Notes: generated by a model not told the origin, from the letters alone. 64,000 bases of DNA from Diplonema papillatum (GCA_030068145.1 JAPJBO010000963.1:1-64000); one strand, 5' to 3'; shown: positions 1-10,529, numbered from the stretch's first letter. Numbers and translations are program-made.

Positions 1-640
1 CAGCCGCACGAAGAAGACCAAGAAGATTCACAACAGCATCGGCAAGGTAGGCAAGACGGGGGTCCGGTACACTTGAATGTCTACAAACCAGCACCTCATC
101 ACGACTTCAGGTCAAGCATATATATGGAGGCGGTGCCGCGACGACCACGTGCTGTGCACCTCGTTGAGAAGGGAGCGATTCTCAGCAGGATACTTGGTGC
201 TTGCAGTGACTTCTTTGCACCGAGAGATGAGAGCAGGGAAATGTTACAGGGAAATGTTAACGAGGGTTTAGCACGAGATGGTTCCACGTGGGTTGCTGCC
301 ACCTCCAATCAAAGAAGTTCTGGACTTGGCTTCTGGGAGGAGCACCCCGGATCCAACAGCACACTCAACATATCAAAGAGGAACTTCTTCCTTTGTCCTG
401 CTCTCGCGTTCCCACCAACATGTTGCACAAGCGTACGCCATGCCCCAACTGTGTTGTGCGCCGAGACAGCTGCGAACAGAGAAGGATGCATAGACCGGGA
501 CATGTCAGACGTTCATCAAAGACACGACTCCGCAAGCCTCATGTCCACCACCAGCTGGGTACCGAGTAGGGACGGCGAGCGATTCTGGGTGGTTGAGGGG
601 GGGAAATCTGCTAAGTACCCAAAAAACCTGCAAAAATGGT

Positions 641-703
641 GGCCGGAAATAAACCTGGCGGTTTTGCCCGGTTTTTGGGGGGGCGCCAGGTTTATTTCCG
701 GCC
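641..703. repeat. Perfect 20-bp inverted repeat (hairpin)
   Basis: The arm 641-660 begins GGCCGGAAAT and is exactly complementary to 684-703. The 23-base loop contains a run of seven G. The right arm with its ATTTTT extension recurs as a direct repeat near 19986-20028, without the left arm. Confidence 0.85.
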
Positions 704-1235
704 AACATTTTTAGAAATACGGTACTTGCACTCAAGGGTTGCAAGGCACGGGCACTTCATGGGCGGCGTAAGTCTCACGGATGGATTCCTTCAAATGAAC
801 GGCATGGATAAACGAGGCGGGGTCTTTTTTCATTCATCTTGCTATGACTGCGACAGCATGCGCGCAGGAACTGTCCAGGCATCCAAAGACACCGCATACC
901 TCGTTTTTGTATCCTTGACCTTTCTTGATTGTGTGTTAGCCTGGACAACCTTGAGCACCTTTGCCCTCCTGGAATAAGCGGCAAAATATGGTTAGGGCAA
1001 CCAGGTCAACGACCCCCCTCCCCGGTTACAGCCCTTCCGCGTGCAAAACGCTCAGCTGTCTTTTCACGCAGAGAGTTCAGCAGCTGAATGATGTTCCCCG
1101 AGCTTCCCTTAGAGCGCCGTTTGTGGTGTGTATATCGAAACGAGGCTTGGTGATACACACATCAGCCTGCCGCACCAGACCTTTGTTCCCTTGAGCATCT
1201 TTAGTTGGTTCTCGAGTGAGAACCTGGGAACCCGG

Positions 1236-1448
1236 AGCATGTTTGTAAGATCTGTAAATTATATCGGGCAACCTTGTAAGAAGTGAAAACTTCATGGGCA
1301 TGTGTTTGTAAGAAATGGAAGCTATGCAGGCATGTTTGTAAAAAGGGGAAACTTCATGGGCATGTTTGTAAAAAGTAAGAACTATCAAGGGGCATGTTTG
1401 TGAGAATTAGTAAATATAGTGGGCAACTTTGTAAAAAGTAGTAAAATA
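1236..1448. repeat. Degenerate minisatellite, core GCATGTTTGTAA
   Basis: About seven spaced copies of a GCATGTTTGTAA-like core (some reduced to GGGCAACTTTGTAA) alternate with A/G-rich spacers of roughly 15-25 bp. Read on the - strand it gives a repeated Tyr-Lys-His-Ala pattern, which I take as a consequence of the repeat and not as a protein. Confidence 0.8.
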
Positions 1449-2618
1449 TATGGGACTCCCGCAAAGGCTGGTTGAATGGGCGTGCGGACTTTTAACCTTA
1501 TTTCGTCGCCTGTTCTCTTCGACCGTTGGGCTAGCTTAAGAGCCACATCCATCACACTTGGGAAAACGTAGAGCTCTTTTGTGGAGCCCTCCGTTCTTCG
1601 GTGGCATGTCTCGCCGTCGACGTCGGGGACACGGGTTGCCTTCTTGTTCTTCACTTTCTGTACGAGAACTTCGAGTGGCTCGGTGTAAGCTTTTTACGCC
1701 TCAACACACCCTGGGTCCCTTAGGACTTTCTCGTCGTAGTGGGTCACCATGTCTCCTGATGCCCGATCACCCATCTTTTGAACCTGCATGGGGTCCATAC
1801 CCGCTTTCAGAAGGGATGCAACAACCATCTATCCGGGCACTGTGGGTTAGAAAACGCGCCCTCGTCCGTCCCGAGCCGTCGCCGTCGTTGAACGGCTGCA
1901 GGATGCCCCGCTTCCCCGCGGTCCCGCGGAGGGCATCCCTAAACGAGGCATGGACGGGAAACGGGCACAAGAGGCGTTCCCCCTTGGCCATGAGTTTCAG
2001 AAGGGAAAAGACCTCAACAGGGCAGTACAGAATTGACTCTGGCACGCTGTCGGGTCCATCCGGCAGGAGCAAAGGGGGCAGGCAACAGGTTGATGCTTTC
2101 AAAGGTGAGGTATCTACTGCACGTCCCTTTTGCCTTGGACAGAGTCCATCCAACCCTCACGCCGCCCTCGCCGACGCGGACATCCTCCGTCAGGATCGAC
2201 TGCATGGAGAGTGAAGTGCTCACCCAGCAGCTGCAGATCCACGCCGAGGCGTACAAGGCGCCCCACAACATCATCAACGCCATCTTAGCCGAGGACACGG
2301 CGGATGGTTTGCTGACGACATCCGCAGGTTGATCAGAGCGTTGAAGAGAGCGGCGCCTGACCCTGAGAGCGACGAGCCCCGAGGCGCCGCACAGTCCCGT
2401 CAGATCTTCGGCTTCGTGCGGACCGTTGGCGAGTACGACTTCGCAGCGACCGAAACGGGCGACGACGCAAAAACCTTCCATATCTCTTACCTTAAACTTA
2501 CGTTTGTCAGCATAATCGTCCTCACCAAACCTCTTCTTCCAAGCTGCCCTTAGTGCCGCAGGGTATCTGCAATCCCAAACGTCCGACGTCGGAAGAGGCG
2601 ATTGCGACATTTGAAAAG

Positions 2619-2697
2619 AAATTCCTACCCGGCCAACCGATATATTCCTGGAGAGCGTTCGGTTGCCTTTTGTGGAATTCCGACGATGGAGCGCAAG
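2619..2697 (+). repeat. Left arm of retroelement inverted repeat, unit I
   Basis: 79 bp starting AAATTCCTACCCGG. It is the reverse complement of 6994-7071 with about four to five mismatches and one indel. Together the arms enclose Gag, recombinase and RT/RNase H over about 4.45 kb, as expected for inverted terminal repeats of DIRS-type elements. Confidence 0.75.
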
Positions 2698-3136
2698 ACG
2701 GGAGTAGAAGCCTCCGAGGCCTCCCGGACGATACGACCCTTCTGACACTGGAGAGGCTTCCGATGTGGGCACTTCCGGTGCGTGTGCCCAGTCCTGAGCT
2801 GTACCGCAGAGTACAGGACTTGGTGAGAGCGCGTGATCAGAGCTCTCCTGCGCTGGGCAGTCCCGCAACACCGGTTGAGAAGAGGTCAACGTCTCAGCGG
2901 CGGGCGCTAAAGCGTGCCCTCGAGGACGTCCCCCTGATGCGGCCCGCCCTCGCATGAGGAGCCTGTACACGACTGCAGAGGCACCAGGAGGGTCAACAAC
3001 TCGAACACGGCCACGTACAGGGAGTGGCGTGCGAGCGAGGGCGTGCATCCATACCCGACGACGGTCCGGAGGCTTGAGAACTTCGGCGGATACCTGTAGG
3101 CATGAAAGATCGGTCGAAATCGACGTGCTCGAAATC

Positions 3137-3989
3137 ATGTTTGCGGAGGTGGCAGGGTTCGATCTGCAGCACCTTCTGGCGGTGTTGCTCATGCTGGAGA
3201 GCAAGGATGCCTTGTCCGTAAACAAGGCCGTCGCGAAGGTGGTTCCGGGTTTCGTGGTGCCGCCACCAGGTCCGAGGCCGAAGGAGGATGCATCGAGTAA
3301 GTCGTTTGGCGAGGCAACGACACAACAGCAGTTGCAGCAAATACTCATGCAACAACAGCGCCAGCAGGAAATGATGATGCAGAGGTTGCAACAGGTGCAG
3401 CAGGAGTTGCAAACGGTGAAGGCGCAAGCAGCTGCATGGCCGCCCGCTCCGCAGCAGCACTGGCCGGAGGAAAAATGCCGACTCTTCTTGCGCTCCAGCG
3501 GGAGACGGGCTTCAGCCTCGCGGCCAGCCCGCGACTTCGAGTTCGACGAGGCCGGCATTTGCTGGCTACACGGAGGACGCAACAGACGTCCGAGAGTGGG
3601 AAGGAGCCATGGCAACGGACGTTGCCGGGCTTGTACAAGACCTCCGTCTCAAGTACCTGAACGGTACGGCGCTGGCCGGCAGCTTCGGGCGCTTGCGCGA
3701 CTGGGTTGAGGGAGTCGCGCACGGTGGTGGCTGGACGTACAATTTGGAGATTGTACGTTTGGGCAACAACCTCCTGCAGGAGGTCAGGCTGCACCACTAC
3801 TGGTGCACGAAACAACTGCCGCGCGCGGCGAGCTGGCTCAGACGTCGGACGACCCGATGGAGAGGGCAGCTGCCAAGGTCGAGTGTGCGCGGGCCAAGAA
3901 GTGGGAGTGCACGTCCGCGATTCGGCGGCAAAGGTAGCAAGAAAGGATACGCCGCGGCTCAGGGAAACGTGAGACCCGGGGGAAAGTGA
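3137..3989 (+). pseudogene. Gag-like structural protein of the retroelement, frameshifted
   Basis: This is the first gene of the retroelement body, placed where DIRS/Ngaro/VIPER-type elements carry Gag. That position is the main reason for the call, since no capsid domain is recognisable. The open copy at 22301 shows a hydrophobic amino-terminal helix (HLLAVLLML), a proline-rich linker and a glutamine-rich likely coiled coil (residues about 62-99). A conserved-looking central part follows, then a basic Gly/Lys tail; there is no CCHC knuckle. Here a run of five A at 3471-3475 (four in unit II) breaks the frame after the coiled coil, and the rest continues in another frame to the stop at 3989. 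The recombinase follows after about 190 bp. Confidence 0.6.
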
Positions 3990-4178
3990 CTGGCCCTCCC
4001 CCGGGCCCGGTGGGAGGCGACACTCCCGCATCTGCCAGTAAGGAACGGTCGGCCGCGACAGCTCGCCGGTGCCCGACCGGTGAACGTAAGTTTACCCGGA
4101 AGCGCGAAAACCAGCTTCACGCGCTTTCGAGGTTCAACGCCCGTGCTCGGAAGTCGGCCAACAGCAATCGGACGGGCG

Positions 4179-5127
4179 ATGTTTGACCTGATCGCCAGCA
4201 GGGTTGGAACCACGGTGCCGCGTGGGGTGCAGGCGAAGCACCGGGAACGGCGGGTTTCGTCCGAGGAGGCGATGCAACGCCTGCGCCATTTTGTTGGCAA
4301 GGCATGGGCGGATTCGACAGTGCAGGACCGCCAGAATTTGTGGCACCGCTTCCAGGCATGGCCGGATATGCAGGGATTGCCGGCGGATCCGGATACAGCA
4401 ACCCAATTTGTCGTGGCGACAGTGGTCGAGCCGCAGGGCATGCTGGCGTATACCCGCCTCCTTTCAGCGGTCTTTGGCCACCTTGGGGTGGATGCCCGGC
4501 CCCTCCTATCGTTGGCCACGGTCCTCCGTGGTTCAGGAGGCAATATTCCCCTGGAGCAAGCCCTATCAGTGCCGAGGGAGGTGTTGTTAGCTTGGGCATT
4601 CCGACAGACTCCTCGCGTGCGTGCGGCAGTTTTGATCGCGTGGAAGACGGCTTCGCGGTGGGGCGACGTTCAAAATCTCTCCCGTGCGTGTTTTCCTCTC
4701 ATCTCGAACACGGAGATTAGTGGTCGACTGGAACACGCTGCCGAAGGGCCGTCGGGGCAACCCGTTCTGCAGAAGCAAGGTAGTTGCGATCCGGGGACCG
4801 CTGACCCGGGAGATCGCGGAGTTGCTGCGGGGCCTCGGGAACTTTCAACAGTTGTGCCCCCTCTCGACGGATCAGTTCAGCAGACTGCTCGGAGCGGACA
4901 ACGCGACGAAGCTGTACTCCGCGCACAGCGTGAAGAGGGGCGCCATCGACCACTTGATGAACATGAAGGCTGCGGGAGCTCCGTTCGCGCTGCAGTTGAT
5001 TTCGCGCCTGGCGAAGCACACGAACGACGCCGATCCGACCGTGGCCAACATGACGGTCAGGTACACGTCGGATCCGGTGGCGCTGGCGCGGGTTCTTCAG
5101 ACCGGGGACGTGACAAGGTACCTCTGA
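4179..5127 (+). pseudogene. Tyrosine recombinase (integrase) of a DIRS/VIPER-type retroelement, frameshifted
   Basis: It would insert the circular DNA copy of the element by site-specific recombination in the nucleus. The amino-terminal helical part (RLRHFVGKAW, AYTRLLSAVFG) is followed by the first catalytic arginine in TASRWGDVQNL. After a frame break near 4715 the second frame supplies the HxxR box (AHSVKRG), the third-position histidine (LAKH) and the nucleophile tyrosine (VRYTSDP). All five expected residues are thus present but split over two frames. I start at ATG 4179; the same frame is open further up but without another ATG. The order Gag, recombinase, RT resembles VIPER more than Ngaro. 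Confidence 0.8.
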
Positions 5128-5311
5128 GGAGGAGGAAGTCGGACAAGAAGCGGAGGCACCCCCCTATGTGCAAGCACCCCGATCCGGACCCCGGCGGCTT
5201 GTCGTCCATCAACACCAGCGGTACTCCATCCTTCGGAGGGGGAAGCGGACCCGGCTTCCGGGGACAGAGGAAGAGAAGAAGTCGCCGCTGCACGTCGACT
5301 CGGTACCATCA

Positions 5312-6845
5312 ATGGACGTTGCGGTTCTTCGCCGACGAATGAACGCGCCGACGAGGAAGAGGTTCGATGAGACTTGGTCCCGGACGTTTTACCCGCAGAC
5401 GTTCCCTTCGAAGACGTCTTCACCTCCGGGTCGTTCCCGTTTCGAGGCGGCGCATGCGTTTGAGCTGGAAGAGCACGGAATCGCGGAACGTGCCGCTGGT
5501 CCGGGTAGAGACATGAACGTGCCGTTCACAGTCGTCGAGGAGAAGGAACGCAAGCTCCGCCAGCGGTTCATCCTGTGGACGTACGACGCGAACCGGGTGG
5601 TCGAAGAGGCTCACGTCCCCCTTAGCCACGTGTCGAAGTATCTGCACGCGGTGAATCGAGAGTGCGGCTCGACCCGGGACTTCAGGTGTGGGTTCTACGG
5701 GATGGAGATTCCAGCTGCGTCTCGCCGACTTTTCGCCTTTCAGCGACGGCGACGGCAACTGGTGGCAATTGACGAGGCTACCGATTGGCCATTCGTGTGC
5801 ACCCGAGCTGATGTACACATTGGCGTCGACGACCGCGGGGCACCCAGATTACGTCGACGGCAAGCATGCAGTGTCATCGGAGGTGCTGGTTCACGTCTGG
5901 GTGGACAACATCAGATACGCGGGGCCACGCAATCTCGTGTTGAAGGCGACGTCGTATCCGGACGCCTTGGCTGCCGAGGCACGCATTACGTCGAAGGCTG
6001 CGGATACGAGGAACGCGGCATGCCGCTATGAGTTTCTTGGCGTCGACTGGAAGCATAGCGACGGCACCGTGGGCGTCTCCGCCAAGATGCAATCGCGTTT
6101 GCAGCGCGCCGAGGAGAGTGTTCGAGCGGGTAAGATGTCAGCCGCCGAAATCAAATCCCTGGCTGGTCGTTTGCTGCACGCGTCGGCGATTGCCGGAGTC
6201 TACGTGGGCGAGTACTACTTCGCCCTGAAGTTCTTTCGACTGACGAACGCCCTCAATCGGGGCGAGAAGTGTCTTGACGAGAACGTGGTTCTGTCACACG
6301 GTCTGCAGCGCGCGCTCCCCTCGTGGATGCAGCGTGTTCAGCGTCGCCGAATTGTTCCAGTCGCTGCTCAATCGCCGAAGTTGGCAGTGTTCGTGGATGC
6401 CAGCCTTGATGGTTGGGGAGGTGTACTCGTCGACGTCGACACCAACGACATGGTAGTCGTCGGCTCTTGTTGGAATCGTGTGGAGAAGCGCCTCCACATA
6501 AACCAGCTTGAAGCTATGGCCTTCGAGAGATCCGTGAAGGCCATCTCGCCGGCGTACGCCGGGTCCACGGTAACGGTCATCGTGGACAACACCTCTGTGC
6601 AAGGGGTGGCCCGAAAGGGCGCGTGTTTACGATCGCATATCTTGAACGATGCGGTTGTTCGTGCTTTGTTGTGTTTGCAGCAACTGAAGGTTGCGCTGTC
6701 CGTTAGGTGGGACTGGAGCGCAGGGAATCCCGCTGATCTGCCATCGCGGGTGCCGTTGGCATCTCTCACCGAACAAAACTTTTCGGATATGTCACTGGCG
6801 GTCAGGAGCTTTGTTCTGACTGGCGTCATGGGTCCGGCGGTGTGA
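5312..6845 (+). pseudogene. Reverse transcriptase / RNase H, frameshifted, subunit I-u1
   Basis: This would copy the element RNA into DNA and remove the RNA strand. The first frame carries the fingers (RQRFILWTYDANRVV) and motif A (TRDFRCGFYGMEIP). Near 5741 the frame shifts, and the second frame continues with LTRLPIGHSCAP and the catalytic box VHVWVDN, where the usual second Asp is Asn, then FLGVDW. RNase H follows with VFVDAS, QLEAMAFE and VDNTS, and ends in the GNPADLPSR signature of the DIRS/Ngaro RNase H family. There is no Dam-like methylase domain. Compared with unit III, 12 bp are missing in frame near 5606. ATG 5312 is the first plausible start. Confidence 0.82.
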
Positions 6846-6993
6846 CCTCCTGGGCTAGCCTGTTCTCTCACCAACCGTGGCTATCTCGGGGGGGTTACCC
6901 CAACGGAAGTGATTTCTCCCCTTTTCCCCTTTCTCCTGAGCTGGAAAGACAGAAGCATGTGCCCATGCCTGAGTGAGTAGCCGGCGGAGAATT

Positions 6994-7071
6994 CTTGCGA
7001 TCCATCGTGGGAATTCCACAAAGGCAAACGAACGCTCTCCAGGAATATATCGGTTGGCCGGGTAGGAATTT
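6994..7071 (-). repeat. Right inverted-repeat arm, subunit I-u1
   Basis: It lies about 150 bp after the RNase H stop and is complementary to 2619-2697. The next bases (GGAGGGCTCAC) start the antisense block. Confidence 0.75.
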
Positions 7072-7237
7072 AGAAGGAGGGCTCACCGGGTTCCAGCAAA
7101 GTTTGCTGAGCCGGACGTCCAGTAGCTGTACCCCCTTCTGCAATACCTATGCCTCTTCTGTGGTGTCATCTGCCTCGCACGTGGGGGCCTCATAGCACCC
7201 ACATGAACAAAAACATTCTTCGCATCGTAAAACATAC

Positions 7238-7356
7238 TGTTGTTCTGCACGTCGACCTTGGCACCAGCTGCGATCAATTCCTTGACAACTTCTGAGTGAC
7301 CGTGGAAGCTGGCAGCATGCAGAGCCGTGTTACCATCTGTGTCATTGGGTGAGCGG
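7238..7356 (-). CDS. Single ankyrin-repeat exon, variant A
   Basis: One 33-residue ankyrin repeat lies antisense to the retroelement: DTDGNTALHAASFHGHSEVV followed by KELIAAGAKVDVQNN. Ankyrin repeats are helix-turn-helix protein-binding modules. The segment is bounded by an acceptor-like TTTTAG (preceded by a pyrimidine-rich stretch) and a donor-like GTATGT, giving a predicted exon of 119 bp with the repeat in one frame. Downstream on the same strand, 7137-7087 could be a further 51-bp exon (KGVQLLDVRLSKLCWNP) between GCAG and GTGAGC. Phase does not fit all variants, so the gene model is uncertain. No other ankyrin repeats are visible nearby, so this may be a captured or relic exon. Confidence 0.7.
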
Positions 7357-7659
7357 CTAAAATGTACAACGACACGAACACAATGTGTGGGTGGTAGCAA
7401 TCAGATGCAGACTGCATCACGGGCAGCCTGAAGCGGGAGGTGTTACTTTCAGATTCACGTCTCAGGGTCGAGACGCAGGCGACAGAGAATGGATGATCTT
7501 GGGCAAACACAAATCTTCCGTGTCATGTGGTGACATGTGGCATCTTCTTGTCCGGAAAGTACATGTTGTGAGCCGCTCTCCACATTGGAATTCGGTGTTT
7601 TTCTTTGGTTCCATCTTTGTTTGATAAGGGAACAAGGGAAAACGACATTCACCGATCTG

Positions 7660-7848
7660 CTATGTATCATCCTGCTTCTTGCATGTCAAAACGTTGTGAC
7701 CCGAATCACCACATCTGGTGCACTTTCGTTTCTTTGCTGCTGGCGGTGGGTCACTTGACGTGCCGCGCTTGGAGCCCTTTCGTGGTTTGTTGATTACCCT
7801 CGGAGCATATTCGTTTGCAACAACCACATCGAAGGGGACGGACCTCAC
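7660..7848 (-). pseudogene. MULE/FAR1-like carboxy-terminal zinc-knuckle fragment
   Basis: About 62 codons ending in a TAG. A basic stretch (KPRKGSKRG, AAKKRK) is followed by CTRCGDSGHNVLTC, a CX2CX4HX4C knuckle of the kind that closes Mutator-like transposases and FAR1-type proteins. No DDE or SWIM domain is visible upstream: the frame meets a stop about three codons before 7848. It is therefore a terminal exon or relic. The roughly 300 bp between it and the ankyrin exon show nothing I recognise. Confidence 0.6.
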
Positions 7849-7938
7849 CCTTGCTTTTCATCCTTCGCTTTTTTCCCTGCCCCCCAAGAGCGGTACCGTC
7901 ACGGGAGGAAGTATCATATTATACCCACGGTTGGCATG

Positions 7939-8111
7939 TAATAATTATTATTAGATTTGATTAGATTTTATTAGATATTATTAGCCTGATTATTACGTAT
8001 TATTAGATCTAATAATGGGTAATAACTAATAATTTCTAATAATTATTATTACCTGGTAATAATTTCTCATAACTTCTAACAAAGTCTAATAATTTCTAAT
8101 AATCTAATAAT
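7939..8111. repeat. TAATA-rich cluster (left type)
   Basis: Irregular tandem repeats of a TCTAATAATT-like motif, about 170 bp, ending at CGCCTGCAG. It contains the 19-bp palindrome ATTATTACCTGGTAATAAT at 8045-8063, also found in the right-type cluster. Confidence 0.85.
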
Positions 8112-8538
8112 CGCCTGCAGAGAGTCCCCAGGAAGTGGGAGGATCAGGGAAAGACTACTCAGTCGGGCTAGGGTCTTGGCAATGAAGCCGCGAAAATGGA
8201 GGGAACCCAGAAATCAAAGTAGCTACGGCCCAAATCTCAAAACATCACCGATTTAGCTCTCGGTGAAAATATCAGATTCAGCTTTCGGTGAAGATCTGCA
8301 GATTGTTCCTTCCATCTCACATTTTGCACTCAGCCCAAAACTCTCATGCGAGTTCAAAATCTGCGAGTTCGTGAGCGCAAACCCGGCGCCCGCCCAGAAA
8401 ACATCACGGTCCCGGACGATGCTCAATGGCGACAAACGCAAAGAAGAAGAGACACGAAAACAACACCAGAATCCATGCCAGGCAAGAGACTGGGTGGCCT
8501 GGCAGTGCAAGCCAAGCGGTGATGCCAAGGTGCTTGCC
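8112..8538. other. Tail of subunit I-u1
   Basis: No gene recognised. A short internal repetition of CGGTGAARAT-like phrases occurs at 8255-8295. Near the end an ATG-led Lys-rich frame starts at 8426, and a second frame opened by GTG at 8263 runs on into the next Gag. Confidence 0.5.
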
Positions 8539-9391
8539 ATGTTTGCGGAGGTGGCAGGGTTCGATCTGCAGCACCTTCTGGCGGTGTTGCTCATGCTGGA
8601 GAGCAAGGATGCCTTGTCCGTAAACAAGGCCGTCGCGAAGGTGGTTCCGGGTTTCGTGGTGCCGCCACCAGGTCCGAGGCCGAAGGAGGATGCATCGAGT
8701 AAGTCGTTTGGCGAGGCAACGACACAACAGCAGTTGCAGCAAATACTCATGCAACAACAGCGCCAGCAGGAAATGATGATGCAGAGGTTGCAACAGGTGC
8801 AGCAGGAGTTGCAAACGGTGAAGGCGCAAGCAGCTGCATGGCCGCCCGCTCCGCAGCAGCACTGGCCGGAGGAAAAATGCCGACTCTTCTTGCGCTCCAG
8901 CGGGAGACGGGCTTCAGCCTCGCGGCCAGCCCGCGACTTCGAGTTCGACGAGGCCGGCATTTGCTGGCTACACGGAGGACGCAACAGACGTCCGAGAGTG
9001 GGAAGGAGCCATGGCAACGGACGTTGCCGGGCTTGTACAAGACCTCCGTCTCAAGTACCTGAACGGTACGGCGCTGGCCGGCAGCTTCGGGCGCTTGCGC
9101 GACTGGGTTGAGGGAGTCGCGCACGGTGGTGGCTGGACGTACAATTTGGAGATTGTACGTTTGGGCAACAACCTCCTGCAGGAGGTCAGGCTGCACCACT
9201 ACTGGTGCACGAAACAACTGCCGCGCGCGGCGAGCTGGCTCAGACGTCGGACGACCCGATGGAGAGGGCAGCTGCCAAGGTCGAGTGTGCGCGGGCCAAG
9301 AAGTGGGAGTGCACGTCCGCGATTCGGCGGCAAAGGTAGCAAGAAAGGATACGCCGCGGCTCAGGGAAACGTGAGACCCGGGGGAAAGTGA
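8539..9391 (+). pseudogene. Gag-like, frameshifted, subunit I-u2
   Basis: Same five-A break. Because the subunit joins directly onto the tail of the previous one, the frame is open upstream. From an ATG at 8419 it would add 40 residues of tail-derived, Lys/Arg-rich sequence to the Gag amino terminus. Confidence 0.6.
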
Positions 9392-9580
9392 CTGGCCCTC
9401 CCCCGGGCCCGGTGGGAGGCGACACTCCCGCATCTGCCAGTAAGGAACGGTCGGCCGCGACAGCTCGCCGGTGCCCGACCGGTGAACGTAAGTTTACCCG
9501 GAAGCGCGAAAACCAGCTTCACGCGCTTTCGAGGTTCAACGCCCGTGCTCGGAAGTCGGCCAACAGCAATCGGACGGGCG

Positions 9581-10529
9581 ATGTTTGACCTGATCGCCAG
9601 CAGGGTTGGAACCACGGTGCCGCGTGGGGTGCAGGCGAAGCACCGGGAACGGCGGGTTTCGTCCGAGGAGGCGATGCAACGCCTGCGCCATTTTGTTGGC
9701 AAGGCATGGGCGGATTCGACAGTGCAGGACCGCCAGAATTTGTGGCACCGCTTCCAGGCATGGCCGGATATGCAGGGATTGCCGGCGGATCCGGATACAG
9801 CAACCCAATTTGTCGTGGCGACAGTGGTCGAGCCGCAGGGCATGCTGGCGTATACCCGCCTCCTTTCAGCGGTCTTTGGCCACCTTGGGGTGGATGCCCG
9901 GCCCCTCCTATCGTTGGCCACGGTCCTCCGTGGTTCAGGAGGCAATATTCCCCTGGAGCAAGCCCTATCAGTGCCGAGGGAGGTGTTGTTAGCTTGGGCA
10001 TTCCGACAGACTCCTCGCGTGCGTGCGGCAGTTTTGATCGCGTGGAAGACGGCTTCGCGGTGGGGCGACGTTCAAAATCTCTCCCGTGCGTGTTTTCCTC
10101 TCATCTCGAACACGGAGATTAGTGGTCGACTGGAACACGCTGCCGAAGGGCCGTCGGGGCAACCCGTTCTGCAGAAGCAAGGTAGTTGCGATCCGGGGAC
10201 CGCTGACCCGGGAGATCGCGGAGTTGCTGCGGGGCCTCGGGAACTTTCAACAGTTGTGCCCCCTCTCGACGGATCAGTTCAGCAGACTGCTCGGAGCGGA
10301 CAACGCGACGAAGCTGTACTCCGCGCACAGCGTGAAGAGGGGCGCCATCGACCACTTGATGAACATGAAGGCTGCGGGAGCTCCGTTCGCGCTGCAGTTG
10401 ATTTCGCGCCTGGCGAAGCACACGAACGACGCCGATCCGACCGTGGCCAACATGACGGTCAGGTACACGTCGGATCCGGTGGCGCTGGCGCGGGTTCTTC
10501 AGACCGGGGACGTGACAAGGTACCTCTGA
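9581..10529 (+). pseudogene. Tyrosine recombinase, frameshifted, subunit I-u2
   Basis: It translates identically to the first copy, including the same frame break before LVVDWN. Confidence 0.8.

Larger units (their letters stand above)
1..3136. other. Leader region of long unit I, no recognised gene
   Basis: Several frames are open for 75-220 codons on both strands (for example + 73-714, + 1558-2214, + 2553-2957), but none shows a family I recognise. Their opposite frames are equally open, so I do not call genes. A + frame near 2960-3093, broken here by two extra bases (GCAGAGGCACC), reads TATYREW and ends in a TAG. It faintly resembles a tyrosine-recombinase amino-terminal helix. The region also holds the hairpin, the minisatellite and the left inverted-repeat arm listed separately. 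Confidence 0.5.
3137..8538 (+). repeat. 5.4-kb subunit I-u1
   Basis: It runs from the Gag ATG to the tail sequence ending in GTGCTTGCC just before the next Gag ATG. It is 62 bp longer than the next subunit because most of an RT segment deleted there is retained. Confidence 0.9.

Noticed and set aside
1385..1654. - strand frame of 89 codons that looks protein-like (VMDVALKLAQRSKRTGDEIRL)
   Set aside because: The composition is plausible, but there is no recognised family, no clear splice context and equally open frames on the other strand.
2014..3615. A - strand frame of more than 500 codons with many cysteines, recurring in units II-V
   Set aside because: It is opposite the glutamine-rich CAG/CAA codons of Gag and the leader. 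The cysteine runs are the complement of those repeats, and no family is recognisable.
7087..7137. 51-bp exon (KGVQLLDVRLSKLCWNP) downstream of the ankyrin exon as a firm gene model
   Set aside because: Borders look good, but joining it to variants C and G would create a stop at the junction, so I mention it only as a possibility.
7238..7356. A diversity-generating retroelement acting on the ankyrin exon
   Set aside because: Substitutions are not restricted to adenines of one strand and include one-base insertions. No template repeat paired with the RT is visible, and the RT is of the DIRS/VIPER kind.
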